Positions 8,073-15,945 of a stretch of 42,187 bases of DNA are shown piece after piece. Every line of letters starts with the position of its first letter. Position 1 is the stretch's first letter. Both the position numbers and the translations under genes were made by a program. The DNA is from Lactobacillus corticis (GTDB lineage: Bacteria; Bacillota; Bacilli; Lactobacillales; Lactobacillaceae): contig NZ_BMAY01000015.1 in assembly GCF_018327645.1 (NCBI RefSeq), forward strand, positions 1 to 42,187, in the 5' to 3' direction. The notes beneath the pieces are model-generated. The model was not told the DNA's origin and did not search any database. It saw nothing but the letters and a program-made list of their open reading frames with translations.

Positions 8073-9539
8073 TTAACCTAAACCAATGATTCTGAACCAA
8101 ACTGAACCGACTCCGATTACTACAGCTAAGTAGACCAAGCCAAGAACAAAGTTCATCTTCCACCATTCGCCTTGCTTGACATAACCAGTTGAGGCTAAGA
8201 CAGAAGCAGGACCATTAGCATAGTGGGTCGTTGAGGCCATTACAGCACCGGTCAAAGCCAACATCATGGCTGCCATTTTTAAAGGAGCACCGGCAGCAAC
8301 TGCAACTGACAAAAATGGCAAATATAAAGCAGTCATATGAGCAGTTCCGCTAGCAAAGAAATAGTGACTGTAGAACATTAAGAGGACTAAAATTACCAAG
8401 ATTAAGAACCAGTTAATATTCTTTAAGCTATTAGCAATCGATGCGCTAAACCAAGTTATGAAACCAAAGGTTGATAATTTACCAGCCATAAAGACCAGAA
8501 CTGATAGCCAAATCAAAATGTTCCAAGCACCACTCACCCCGAGCAGATCTTTAACATTTAAGACGCCGCAAATCAAGAGAATTACAACGGCTAGGAAGGC
8601 AATAAATGTGGCATTTAATTGTGGAATATCAAAGAAACCTGATAAAACCCACATCACAATCGACATAACGAAGACGGCTGCCATGATCTTTTCAGGAACC
8701 GACATCGTCCCCATCTTCTTCAATTCACTATCAGCCCAAGTCCCTGCATTTGGAGTTTCCTTTATTTCAGGCGGATACATCTTGTAAATGATGTATGGCA
8801 CAATTACTGCTAACACTGCAACAGGTACAACGGCAGCTAAGAACCAACTAATCCAAGAAATTGAATATCCCTTTTGGGCTGCCATTTGCTGAGCAACCAT
8901 GTTAGGCGCAGCACCCGTTACAAAGAGTGCCGTTGATAGAATATTAGCGTGGAAAGCTACAAAGACTAAGAATGAACCAATCTTTTTCCGACTCTTTTCA
9001 TCTGGCTTAGAATCGTATGATTCTGAAATTGACTGTACAATCGGCCAAACTACCCCGCCAGTCCGAGCACTGTTTGAAGGAATCAAGGCACCTAAAACAA
9101 GTTCAAGACCAGTGATTGCATAACCAATCCCAATTGAGCGCTTACCAAATAACTTAATTAAATGGTAGGCAATTCTTTTTCCTAGTCCCGTCTTGCTAAT
9201 TCCATAGGCCATAATGAAGGCCATCGCAATCAACCATGAAGCTGAATTGCTGAAAGCACTCAAGATACCAGACTGAGTGACCAGCCCTTTGTCATCAACG
9301 ACATCTTTAACGGGAGCAAGTCCGGCTAAAACTGTCACCACCAGGCCAGTCAAAGTTACGCCGGCAATCGGCAAGGGTTTAGTAATGCAGCCCACAATGG
9401 TAGCAACGAAGATAGCAAACATCAGCCAAGCATTTGCTGTTAATCCAGCCGGTCTAATTCCCGTACATAGTGCTAGACCTATACCAATAACTAAAGGCCA
9501 AATAAAGCCTTTATAATTCACTTTTTCCAAACTTTTCAT
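8073..9539 (-). CDS. DASS-family citrate/dicarboxylate carrier (CitT-like)
   Basis: The 488-residue protein is a multi-pass membrane carrier of the divalent anion:sodium symporter (DASS, SLC13-like) family. It contains the recurring family segments GCITKPLPIAG near residue 50, the PSNSARTGG stretch around residue 155 and a C-terminal STTHYANGPASVLASTGYV, all linked to substrate binding in DASS proteins. About 12 hydrophobic segments are visible. Bacterial relatives take up citrate in exchange for succinate or tartrate, or carry 2-oxoglutarate or malate. Its place between oxaloacetate-handling enzymes and next to citrate lyase makes citrate the likely substrate, which is inference. It closes an operon that ends in a clear terminator. 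Confidence 0.88.
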   Translation of the reverse strand: MKSLEKVNYKGFIWPLVIGIGLALCTGIRPAGLTANAWLMFAIFVATIVGCITKPLPIAGVTLTGLVVTVLAGLAPVKDVVDDKGLVTQSGILSAFSNSASWLIAMAFIMAYGISKTGLGKRIAYHLIKLFGKRSIGIGYAITGLELVLGALIPSNSARTGGVVWPIVQSISESYDSKPDEKSRKKIGSFLVFVAFHANILSTALFVTGAAPNMVAQQMAAQKGYSISWISWFLAAVVPVAVLAVIVPYIIYKMYPPEIKETPNAGTWADSELKKMGTMSVPEKIMAAVFVMSIVMWVLSGFFDIPQLNATFIAFLAVVILLICGVLNVKDLLGVSGAWNILIWLSVLVFMAGKLSTFGFITWFSASIANSLKNINWFLILVILVLLMFYSHYFFASGTAHMTALYLPFLSVAVAAGAPLKMAAMMLALTGAVMASTTHYANGPASVLASTGYVKQGEWWKMNFVLGLVYLAVVIGVGSVWFRIIGLG

Positions 9540-9568
9540 AATGTTTCTCTTTTCATTTAGACATCTAC

Positions 9569-10267
9569 TTAGGGACGGTAGATGTCATCAATTATGTCAA
9601 AACCCTTTTCCTTTAAGGTTTGATCAACCCAAGATAAATCGGCAGTTCCCTTACTGAAGCTAATTGCTTTAGCTTCATCTGCTTGATGAAACTTTTGCGC
9701 TTTTGGCAAAATAGCCGGTGCATCCTGGCGAGGAATACAAATTACGCCATCGGCGTCACCTAAAATTACATCACCAGGATTTACGCTCACATTCCCGCAG
9801 CTTACGGGTACATTGACCTCGCCTGGTCCCTCTTTATAAGGTCCACCAGGAGTGGTACTGGTAGCATAGATTGGCAATTTCCATTGTGACAGATTATCAA
9901 TGTCACGAATTGGCCCATCAATCACGATACCAGCAATCTTTTTGACATCTCTTAACCAACTCATCATCACTTCGCCGATTAAAGAGCGGGTATCATCGCC
10001 TTCATCAGCGATAACAATAACGTCGCCTGGAGAACAAAACCGCAAGGCAGCATAGATTGCTAAATTGTCGCCTGCCCTAGTGTGAACCGTAAATGCTGGA
10101 CCTGCCATCTCGCCGGTCGGACTTGAGAGCAATTTAACTCGTGGGTGCATCGCACAGCCACGTTCCATACAGTCAGCAACATTAGCTGCAGGTAATTTAG
10201 CATACTGTTCGACGATCTTAGGATCTGGAAGCTGACGCTTAAGATAAATTCTTTTTCCTACTGGCAT
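9569..10267 (-). CDS. RraA-like/HMG aldolase-family protein, probable oxaloacetate decarboxylase
   Basis: The 232-residue protein belongs to the RraA-like fold that includes 4-hydroxy-4-methyl-2-oxoglutarate aldolases. Family marks are NVADCMERG near the start, GDVIVIADEGD, the catalytic Arg-Asp pair in IDGPIRDIDNL and GDVILGDADGVICIP at the end. Enzymes with this Arg-Asp pair commonly decarboxylate oxaloacetate to pyruvate with a divalent metal. It sits between the MDH-like enzyme and a citrate-type transporter beside citrate lyase, so oxaloacetate decarboxylase is the most economical role. An AGAGGTG Shine-Dalgarno supports the start. True RraA (RNase E inhibitor) is unlikely in this Gram-positive context. 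Confidence 0.8.
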   Translation of the reverse strand: MPVGKRIYLKRQLPDPKIVEQYAKLPAANVADCMERGCAMHPRVKLLSSPTGEMAGPAFTVHTRAGDNLAIYAALRFCSPGDVIVIADEGDDTRSLIGEVMMSWLRDVKKIAGIVIDGPIRDIDNLSQWKLPIYATSTTPGGPYKEGPGEVNVPVSCGNVSVNPGDVILGDADGVICIPRQDAPAILPKAQKFHQADEAKAISFSKGTADLSWVDQTLKEKGFDIIDDIYRP

Positions 10268-10281
10268 ATCTTAAGCACCTC

Positions 10282-11211
10282 TTAGTCCAACTTAACTGAA
10301 GCTAAAACTTCCTGCATCTTGTCAGCTGAGTTTAACATCTTGGCCTTTTCCCCGGCAGATAATTCTGTTTCAATTACTTGGCTAATTCCGCTTCCGTCAA
10401 CGACTGCTGGCGTGCCAAGGTAGAGGTCATGCTTAATGCCGTATTCGCCTGAAATTGGTGCTGATAATGGTAAGCAGATGGCCTTGTTGTCCAAAATAGC
10501 TGAGACAATTTGGGTCAACATCATAGCTACGCCATAGAAGGTTGCCCGTTTATGCGAAATGATTTGGCCACCCTTCTTACGAACAGCAGTTTCAATTTCA
10601 GCTAAAGCAGCCTCGGTCATTTCACTGTAAGAGGTTAGTGGTTTGCCATCGACAGTAGATTCGTCAAAGTTTTCAAATGAAGTATCGCCGTGTTCTCCTA
10701 AAACCATTGAGTTTACACTGGCAACTGGCTTATTCAAGCGTTTGCTAAGTTCTACTCGCAGGCGAGCTGAATCCAGCGAGGTTCCGGTTCCGATAACCCG
10801 ATTCTTTGGAAAACCAGATAATTTTTGCGTTAAGGTCGTTAGAATGTCAACCGGATTGGCTGATACCACGAAGATCCCTTTAAAACCACTATCAACAATT
10901 GGTTTTACAATACTAGTCAAGATCTTAACATTTTTGTTTACCAAGTCTAACCGAGTTTCACCTGGCTTACGCGGGACACCAGCAGTAATTACCGCTACAT
11001 CGGCATCCTTAGCGTCAGCATATTCACCTGGATGAATATTAGTTTGTCCAGTTACGGGCGTGATGTCCTCTAAGTCCCAACTATCTCCTTGAGGCCGCTC
11101 TTTAACAACATCACAAATTACCAATTCATCAACTTTGCAATTTTGCAATAAATCGTTGGCAAATGTTGAACCAACTGAACCATCACCTACAAGAAAAACT
11201 TTTCTAGTCAT
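10282..11211 (-). CDS. LDH-family 2-hydroxyacid dehydrogenase, probable malate dehydrogenase
   Basis: The 309-residue protein has the LDH/MDH fold: NAD site VGDGSVGSTFA at residues 7-17, mobile loop AGVPRKPGETRLDL, catalytic region VLGEHGDTSF with the proton-relay His, and VSANPVDILT. The loop residue that decides substrate is Arg (AGVPRKPG) where lactate dehydrogenases usually have Gln (AGAPQKPG). This is the classic change that turns LDH into an oxaloacetate-reducing enzyme, and the setting beside citrate lyase agrees. I therefore read it as a malate dehydrogenase making malate and regenerating NAD. It is first in the operon with a GAGAAAGGA ribosome site and a promoter with an embedded cre-like site. 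Confidence 0.85.
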   Translation of the reverse strand: MTRKVFLVGDGSVGSTFANDLLQNCKVDELVICDVVKERPQGDSWDLEDITPVTGQTNIHPGEYADAKDADVAVITAGVPRKPGETRLDLVNKNVKILTSIVKPIVDSGFKGIFVVSANPVDILTTLTQKLSGFPKNRVIGTGTSLDSARLRVELSKRLNKPVASVNSMVLGEHGDTSFENFDESTVDGKPLTSYSEMTEAALAEIETAVRKKGGQIISHKRATFYGVAMMLTQIVSAILDNKAICLPLSAPISGEYGIKHDLYLGTPAVVDGSGISQVIETELSAGEKAKMLNSADKMQEVLASVKLD

Positions 11212-11261
11212 ATTCGAGATCCTTTCTCAAAATAATATTAATTGTTCTGTTTTACACAAGA

Positions 11262-11291
11262 ATTATACTACAAGCGCTTACAGATTTTCAA
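11262..11291 (-). promoter_or_regulatory. Promoter of the mdh-rraA-citT operon with embedded cre (CcpA) site
   Basis: On the minus strand -35 TTGAAA (11291-11286) and -10 TATAAT (11267-11262) are separated by 18 bases. The spacer holds TGTAAGCGCTTGTA (11282-11269), one base from the TGWNANCGNTNWCA catabolite-responsive element consensus. A repressor bound here would block polymerase, so carbon catabolite repression of citrate use by CcpA is the likely control. The hexamers and the match are seen; CcpA binding is inferred. Confidence 0.75.
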
Positions 11292-11378
11292 TATTGAAAA
11301 AAGGTAATTATAAATTTGAAATTTGTAAACTATTTTAAATGTTTTAAATTTCACATATTTGTATGGTACACCAGCAAA

Positions 11379-11406
11379 AAAGAGCAACTAGAGATAGTTG
11401 CTCTTT
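11379..11406 (-). terminator. Terminator of the XrtG locus
   Basis: A perfect 12-base inverted repeat, AAAGAGCAACTA-TCTC-TAGTTGCTCTTT on the minus strand, is followed by TTTT. It overlaps the stop codon of the last gene and closes the five-gene exosortase locus. Confidence 0.85.
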
Positions 11407-11779
11407 AATCACTAATTTCAATTGAAAATTGTCTAGTTGGTGATTCGCCCACCATGATCTTCTTTAGATGGCAGTTTTTATCCTTTAGTACCTCTGATAT
11501 TCGCTTAAACAATAATTCAGCTAAATTTTCTGTAGTTGGGACCTTCCCTTGAAACTCTGCTAAGTCATTCAAATACGTATTCTGAAAAGAGTCTAGAACC
11601 GTTCCAATTGAGGCTTCAATGTCACTAAATAGCATAAACTCATCATTATCATTCTTGACAACGGTACACTCCACTTGCCATGTATGAGGATAACGCTCCC
11701 CAACATGATCGCCCCATTCCATTCGTTGAGAAGCATTAATAAATGAGCTGAAACGATAACTATAAATCTTTTTTGCCAT
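11405..11779 (-). CDS. 6-pyruvoyl-tetrahydropterin synthase-related protein of the XrtG locus (degenerate QueD fold)
   Basis: I place the start at ATG 11779 (MAKKIYSYRF), 124 residues, with an AAGGAG Shine-Dalgarno; the open frame runs further upstream but only through the preceding glycosyltransferase. The fold is that of QueD/PTPS: FSSFINASQRM aligns with F-x-AAHRL, YPHTWQVECTV with LHGHNYxV, and PTTENLAELL with the conserved PT-x-EN. The zinc ligands are largely gone: the first His is Gln, the second is Tyr, only the His of YPHTW remains, and the catalytic Cys is absent. It matches the PTPS-related family previously noted only beside exosortase G. Real queuosine or biopterin chemistry is therefore unlikely and its role is unknown. 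It overlaps the glycosyltransferase end by 20 bases. Confidence 0.8.
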   Translation of the reverse strand: MAKKIYSYRFSSFINASQRMEWGDHVGERYPHTWQVECTVVKNDNDEFMLFSDIEASIGTVLDSFQNTYLNDLAEFQGKVPTTENLAELLFKRISEVLKDKNCHLKKIMVGESPTRQFSIEISD

Positions 11780-13093
11780 ATCGTGTTTTCTCCTTATTGA
11801 GATCATCCTTAACAACATTAACCAGGGATTTGATTTCGCTCCGACCACTGCGAGCTGACCAACTTGCATCACTAGTGATGGTATTTAAAATTCCGATCAT
11901 GCGGTAAAAGCTGGTGAGCAAGTTATAAAGTGGAATAATAAATATTATGTAAAAATGTCTAAGATAAAAGCGACGTTCTTCCGGAATAGCTTTTAGGTAG
12001 AAGTAAACATTCAAAAAATTAAGAAATTCTACAAACAGGTAAAGCACATACATCAGTAAGTACGATATGCCCAAGAATTTAACTGAGTAGCCCATCGGAA
12101 TCAAAGCCAGCACCGCCACTAACCAAGTAAATTTTAAAAACGAGATCGTGTGATCGACAATCAAACGCAAGACCACATTGTTGCTTACTACTTTTCTTAG
12201 AGCAATACTATGGCTCATATAATCATGAACTACCTCAATCTCACCTCGCTGCCATCTTTGACGCTGCAGGTATAACTCGTTAAGGCCACTAATCGGCTCC
12301 GCGTAAAAGATCGCACCTGGACACATTGCTACTCGCAGACCCATACGATATTTGAGTTGAAAGGTCATTTCCGTATCTTCGCCTACCGTATTTGAGTTGT
12401 ATTGCTTGGTTTGTAACAGGATATTTCTTCTAAAAGCGGAAAAAGCACCAGACATTGTAAATAAGCGATTATCTTCCGATTCAATCGTACGTCCAGCCAA
12501 AAACGCTGAACCATATTCAAAATATTCGCAAGTTTGCAACAAGCGCTTTCCAAATTTTGAGCTCATTTTTTTACGATCGATTAGAATCGCACCAGTCATT
12601 GCCGCCACTTCTGGATTGGCAATAAAGCTCTTAACCATCCGGCTAATTGCATGTCGCTCCAAATAGCCATCACTGTCAATATTAATCACGTACTCGCCCG
12701 TCGCATAATAAATGGCTGAATTCAAGGCCTTAGATTTACCTTGAGGAGTATTTATCCAGGACATATGCAGGGTTGGTAAGCCTGTTTTACCTGATAAAAG
12801 ATCGCTAATGAATCATCACTGCTCTGATTATTGGCACAAATAATTTCAATTTTTCGATTGGGGTAAGTTGAGTGAGCAATGGATGACAAGCAACGACCCA
12901 ATGTTTCGGCTGAGTTGTAAACTGGAATGATAATTGTCACCCAAGGATGATGGTAACTATCATAATTCAATTTTCGGTTTCGCCAAAAATAATTACGGAC
13001 AAAGCCGACTAATGCCGGAATCAGCTCAAACAATTCCGGTATAATCAACCACCCTAGCCAAAAGCCCATCTGACTTAGCACATCGAACAACAA
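11760..13093 (-). pseudogene. XrtG-associated family 2 glycosyltransferase, split by a single-base frameshift
   Basis: Two overlapping frames make one processive GT2 membrane glycosyltransferase of about 445 residues. The first (13093-12752; TTG start after the xrtG stop) has an N-terminal membrane segment and VTIIIPVYNSAETLGRCL and ends out of frame after VKQAYQ. The second (from about 12764 to 11760) continues with MSWINTPQGKSKALNSA, the metal site NIDSDG, VGEDTEM and LQRQRWQRGE (the Q-x-x-RW acceptor motif), then four or so membrane segments. Restoring one base near 12770 would join them in frame (YQTLHMSW). This is either a real inactivating mutation or a base error. It is the GT2 regularly found beside exosortase G and would build or transfer a glycan at the membrane. 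Confidence 0.85.
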
Positions 13094-13099
13094 TTTGGA

Positions 13100-13696
13100 T
13101 CACTTCCCTTGAAAAGAAAAATCGTCTTGGCGCACTTTTTGTATTTGCGGTTTGGTAAATACCTGATAGTAGATAGCAACCACACAAAGATAGAAAATAA
13201 TTCGCCCGATAATTGAATGAAACAAAAACATTGAGTCTGGTCCAAACCAATATACATTAAAGCAAATAAAGAGCAGCCGAAAACTGTTAGCCAATAAGAT
13301 CAAGATTAATCCTTTAGCCATCCAAGCCATTCTTTCGTGTCGATCATATAAGGGATAAAAGGCTAAAAGTGCAATATAGGCGGTTTTTTCAACTACGCCA
13401 GAACATTCATAGTCGACATGCAAAATAACGTTGCCACCATTACGGCAAGCAATATTGATTAGTCCATAAACAGGACTAGTCGTAAAGGCGTTTCCAAGAT
13501 GCCCAAAAAAGCCAACAATATTAGTCAAAAGAGCTGAGAAGAACCAAACATAATAGGTTCTAAAGGCGTAGAGCAAGATGAAAAAAAGGCCTAAACAGCC
13601 TATCCAAAAATAAAGCGACCTAAACCGTGCTCGTTTGGCAACTGAAAGAGCGTAAAGCCAAACTATGATCATTATTATCATCGGTCCATCAAGCAT
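13100..13696 (-). CDS. xrtG: Exosortase family protein XrtG
   Basis: The start is ATG 13696 (MLDGPMIIMI), 198 residues, supported by GGAG six bases upstream; it overlaps the previous gene by 8 bases. The protein is an integral membrane cysteine protease/transpeptidase of the exosortase/archaeosortase type, with about six hydrophobic segments. The catalytic triad is complete: Cys98 in YECSGVVEK, Arg140 in LLANSFRLL and His160 in MFLFHSIIGR. The gene order (GT-C protein, XrtG, GT2, PTPS-like protein and one Firmicu-CTERM protein) is that of the Gram-positive exosortase G system. It would cleave and perhaps re-ligate the C-terminal tail of the target encoded first in the locus. No XrtG substrate has been shown experimentally to my knowledge. 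Confidence 0.92.
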   Translation of the reverse strand: MLDGPMIIMIIVWLYALSVAKRARFRSLYFWIGCLGLFFILLYAFRTYYVWFFSALLTNIVGFFGHLGNAFTTSPVYGLINIACRNGGNVILHVDYECSGVVEKTAYIALLAFYPLYDRHERMAWMAKGLILILLANSFRLLFICFNVYWFGPDSMFLFHSIIGRIIFYLCVVAIYYQVFTKPQIQKVRQDDFSFQGK

Positions 13697-15230
13697 TTTT
13701 TCGCTCCTTTTTTTGATCATTTGGGCCATAAGTAACAGCATGAACTAAATCCAAAATTGTTTCTTTAGCAGTTGGATACAATAAACTTGCCAGCATCAAC
13801 AAGCCAGGTAAAAACTGAATCAAATACCGGCTTCGTCCACCTTCAAACAGCAGCAAGAAAATCATTCCTACGACTAAGCCCAGTCGGGTTCCCATGGAGT
13901 AAATATGGACATACCGATAACCAAACAGTAAGATTGCCAAAACACATATCCACCAGATTTGGGCTAACAATCTAAATACTTGCAAATTTTTTCCTGTCGG
14001 ATAAAGTAGTTCCTGCAAAAAGTAAAAAGGCTTGCTTGGATCCGGACGGGCTGAGGTAAAATGCCCCTCGATCAACCACGCAAAAGTGCCATCCGCGGTA
14101 TTCCACCCCTGTTTTTTAAAGAGAAATACCAAATAGCCAAAAAAGCCTTTGCTTTTTAAGCGTTGCTGATATTTTTTCCAAGAATAAGCGACCTTATCGG
14201 ACTTCTTAGGCAATTTTGCCATCATTAAAGCATCGTGTGGATTATAGCCACCTTTGCCACTGATTCCCATACTCAAAAAATGGACAGCCGGAATTTCCAA
14301 CTGTTCGTTTACTTGAATAAAATTTTGTTTTTGGGAGAGCTCACGCAAACCATAACTACTCGTCAAAAAGATGCCAAAACTGATCAAGATAGTGATTAAG
14401 CCACGATAATCATGTTTGATCATCATTAAATAAATAATGCCAGCCACTGCAATTCCGACCGGTACCGCAATACTTGATGGCTTAATTAAAAAGCTAAAAG
14501 CTAAGGCAAAGGCACCGACGATTGCTATTGGCAAACGGATATACCATTTTTTTACTTGAATGATCACCGCAAGTGCCAAAATGGCAAAAGATGAAAACGG
14601 CAAAACCAAAGTATCAGTATATGGGACCAAAATGTAAGGAAATACAAAGAGCCAGGTTATTTCTAAATAGCAAATATACTTTACCGTCCACTTGTGAATC
14701 AAGTACATGGTAAGTACATTAAAAAGACAGCTCAAATCAACTAAAACGAGCGTCAAAAGATCAAAAGCCAACCAGCTTGTAGAGTGGACTGCCTGTGCAA
14801 AAGCATGATAAAACAGCAAAACTGGCACATTATTGAAATTTTGACTGAAATATCCCCGTGAATTTGTGGTATTAGGGTTGGTTAAACTTGTATGGACTTG
14901 GCCAACATCAAAGCCGATTGCGGGGTGTAAACCGAAAACCAGCATCAGCTGGTAGCCAAGCAGCAAAATAGAAAGAATAGCGATAGTTATTCGGGCATGT
15001 TCTACAAAAATCAGCCGCCAAATTTTGGCGAAATACTTCGAACCATATGCTGCCAGCAATAATGCGACCAACCCAAAGATCAGCAAAACACTAACTATTG
15101 TGGTATCTTCAGACTTAAAATTCCAGTTGCTAGACTGCAAGGCCCAGAAAAAAGAAATGGCGATTAACCCGGTAAAAATGGTGTTGAGCCAATTGCTTGA
15201 CCGATCTAAAAACTTATCAAGCTTTTTCAT
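13689..15230 (-). CDS. XrtG-associated polytopic membrane protein, GT-C glycosyltransferase-like
   Basis: The 513-residue protein has about 11-12 hydrophobic segments and a layout like PMT/ArnT-type (GT-C) glycosyltransferases: first membrane helix around residues 15-33, then after a third helix an outside loop with GFDVGQVHTSL, whose Asp is where GT-C enzymes place the catalytic acid, followed by FNNVPVLLFYHAFAQ. A long extracytoplasmic segment (about residues 300-380, QNFIQVNEQLEIP onward) follows. It is the integral membrane family regularly linked to exosortase G. It overlaps the Firmicu-CTERM gene by 14 bases and xrtG by 8, so translation is probably coupled. A transferase using a lipid-linked sugar outside the membrane is inference. 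Confidence 0.75.
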   Translation of the reverse strand: MKKLDKFLDRSSNWLNTIFTGLIAISFFWALQSSNWNFKSEDTTIVSVLLIFGLVALLLAAYGSKYFAKIWRLIFVEHARITIAILSILLLGYQLMLVFGLHPAIGFDVGQVHTSLTNPNTTNSRGYFSQNFNNVPVLLFYHAFAQAVHSTSWLAFDLLTLVLVDLSCLFNVLTMYLIHKWTVKYICYLEITWLFVFPYILVPYTDTLVLPFSSFAILALAVIIQVKKWYIRLPIAIVGAFALAFSFLIKPSSIAVPVGIAVAGIIYLMMIKHDYRGLITILISFGIFLTSSYGLRELSQKQNFIQVNEQLEIPAVHFLSMGISGKGGYNPHDALMMAKLPKKSDKVAYSWKKYQQRLKSKGFFGYLVFLFKKQGWNTADGTFAWLIEGHFTSARPDPSKPFYFLQELLYPTGKNLQVFRLLAQIWWICVLAILLFGYRYVHIYSMGTRLGLVVGMIFLLLFEGGRSRYLIQFLPGLLMLASLLYPTAKETILDLVHAVTYGPNDQKKERKNA

Positions 15231-15894
15231 GGCGTCTTCTCACATATTTAGGCACAAAAAAGCCCACTCCAGCCAGCACAAAGCCAGCAGCCGCTAGCAT
15301 ATAAGGGCCAGTGCTGGCACCTTGATAAGTAATGCCGGAGCCGTCGTTTAGATTACGGTTATTAAACGTCCATTTGGTTGAACTAGTTGCTTCTTGTTCG
15401 GCATCCTTAAAAGCAGAGTCTGGGATATACCATTCAAACGCATCATCAGTTCTATCCTTTCCCATGCGCTTTCTAGTAACCGCAAGTTTTCCGGTACTAC
15501 TATTCCAATATGTTGCACCGCTAGTGCTGGTGCCCCAGACATTAACCGTACCCTTCTTAGTTTTTCCGGTTTGAAGTTCCCATGGATTGACGCTTAAAGT
15601 AATATAGTAGGTCCACTTGCCTACTGACAAAACGTAGCCAGCCGGTTGATAAGTAGTATAGCCGTTAGTAAGCTTTGGGTTGATGTCAACTAAGAAATAG
15701 AAGCCATCATTTTGATGAATCATCGCTACAGCACTTGGCTTTGCACTAGTCGTCCAAGTCGACTTGGGCACATCTTCCCAATCATTAAATTTACCATCAA
15801 TTTTGATAGAACTAGCCATAGTATTTTGGACAGCAAAAATTAGCAGAAAAGCCAAAATGGTACTTAGTTCTACTAGCAATCTTTTCATTTTCAA
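15217..15894 (-). CDS. Secreted protein with Firmicu-CTERM sorting tail, the presumed sole XrtG target
   Basis: The 225-residue product has an N-terminal signal peptide (about 1-27, ending NTMASS) and a mature start SIKIDGKFNDWEDVPKS, which resembles the beginning of carbohydrate-binding family 9-like domains (IDG-x-x-DW). The middle is beta-rich with many Ser/Thr/Asn. The C-terminus is tripartite: a short GPYMLAA motif at about 195-201, a hydrophobic helix GFVLAGVGFFVP and a basic end KYVRRRHEKA. That is the exosortase-type sorting tail (Firmicu-CTERM). It is first in the xrtG operon and the only such tail in the window, consistent with a one-target system. The start codon lacks a strong Shine-Dalgarno; ATGAAAATG offers two starts. 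The function of the mature protein is unknown. Confidence 0.88.
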   Translation of the reverse strand: MKMKRLLVELSTILAFLLIFAVQNTMASSIKIDGKFNDWEDVPKSTWTTSAKPSAVAMIHQNDGFYFLVDINPKLTNGYTTYQPAGYVLSVGKWTYYITLSVNPWELQTGKTKKGTVNVWGTSTSGATYWNSSTGKLAVTRKRMGKDRTDDAFEWYIPDSAFKDAEQEATSSTKWTFNNRNLNDGSGITYQGASTGPYMLAAAGFVLAGVGFFVPKYVRRRHEKA

Positions 15895-15945
15895 AATAAA
15901 TCACACACACCTAACTTAATTTGAGTTTTCGAATATTTACTATTT

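Noticed and set aside
10282-11211. Annotation as L-lactate dehydrogenase
   Set aside because: The substrate-loop residue is Arg and the genes around it handle citrate and oxaloacetate.
13026-13257. Minus-strand frames of 60-74 codons overlapping xrtG and the glycosyltransferase
   Set aside because: They are out of frame with two well-supported genes and have no motifs.
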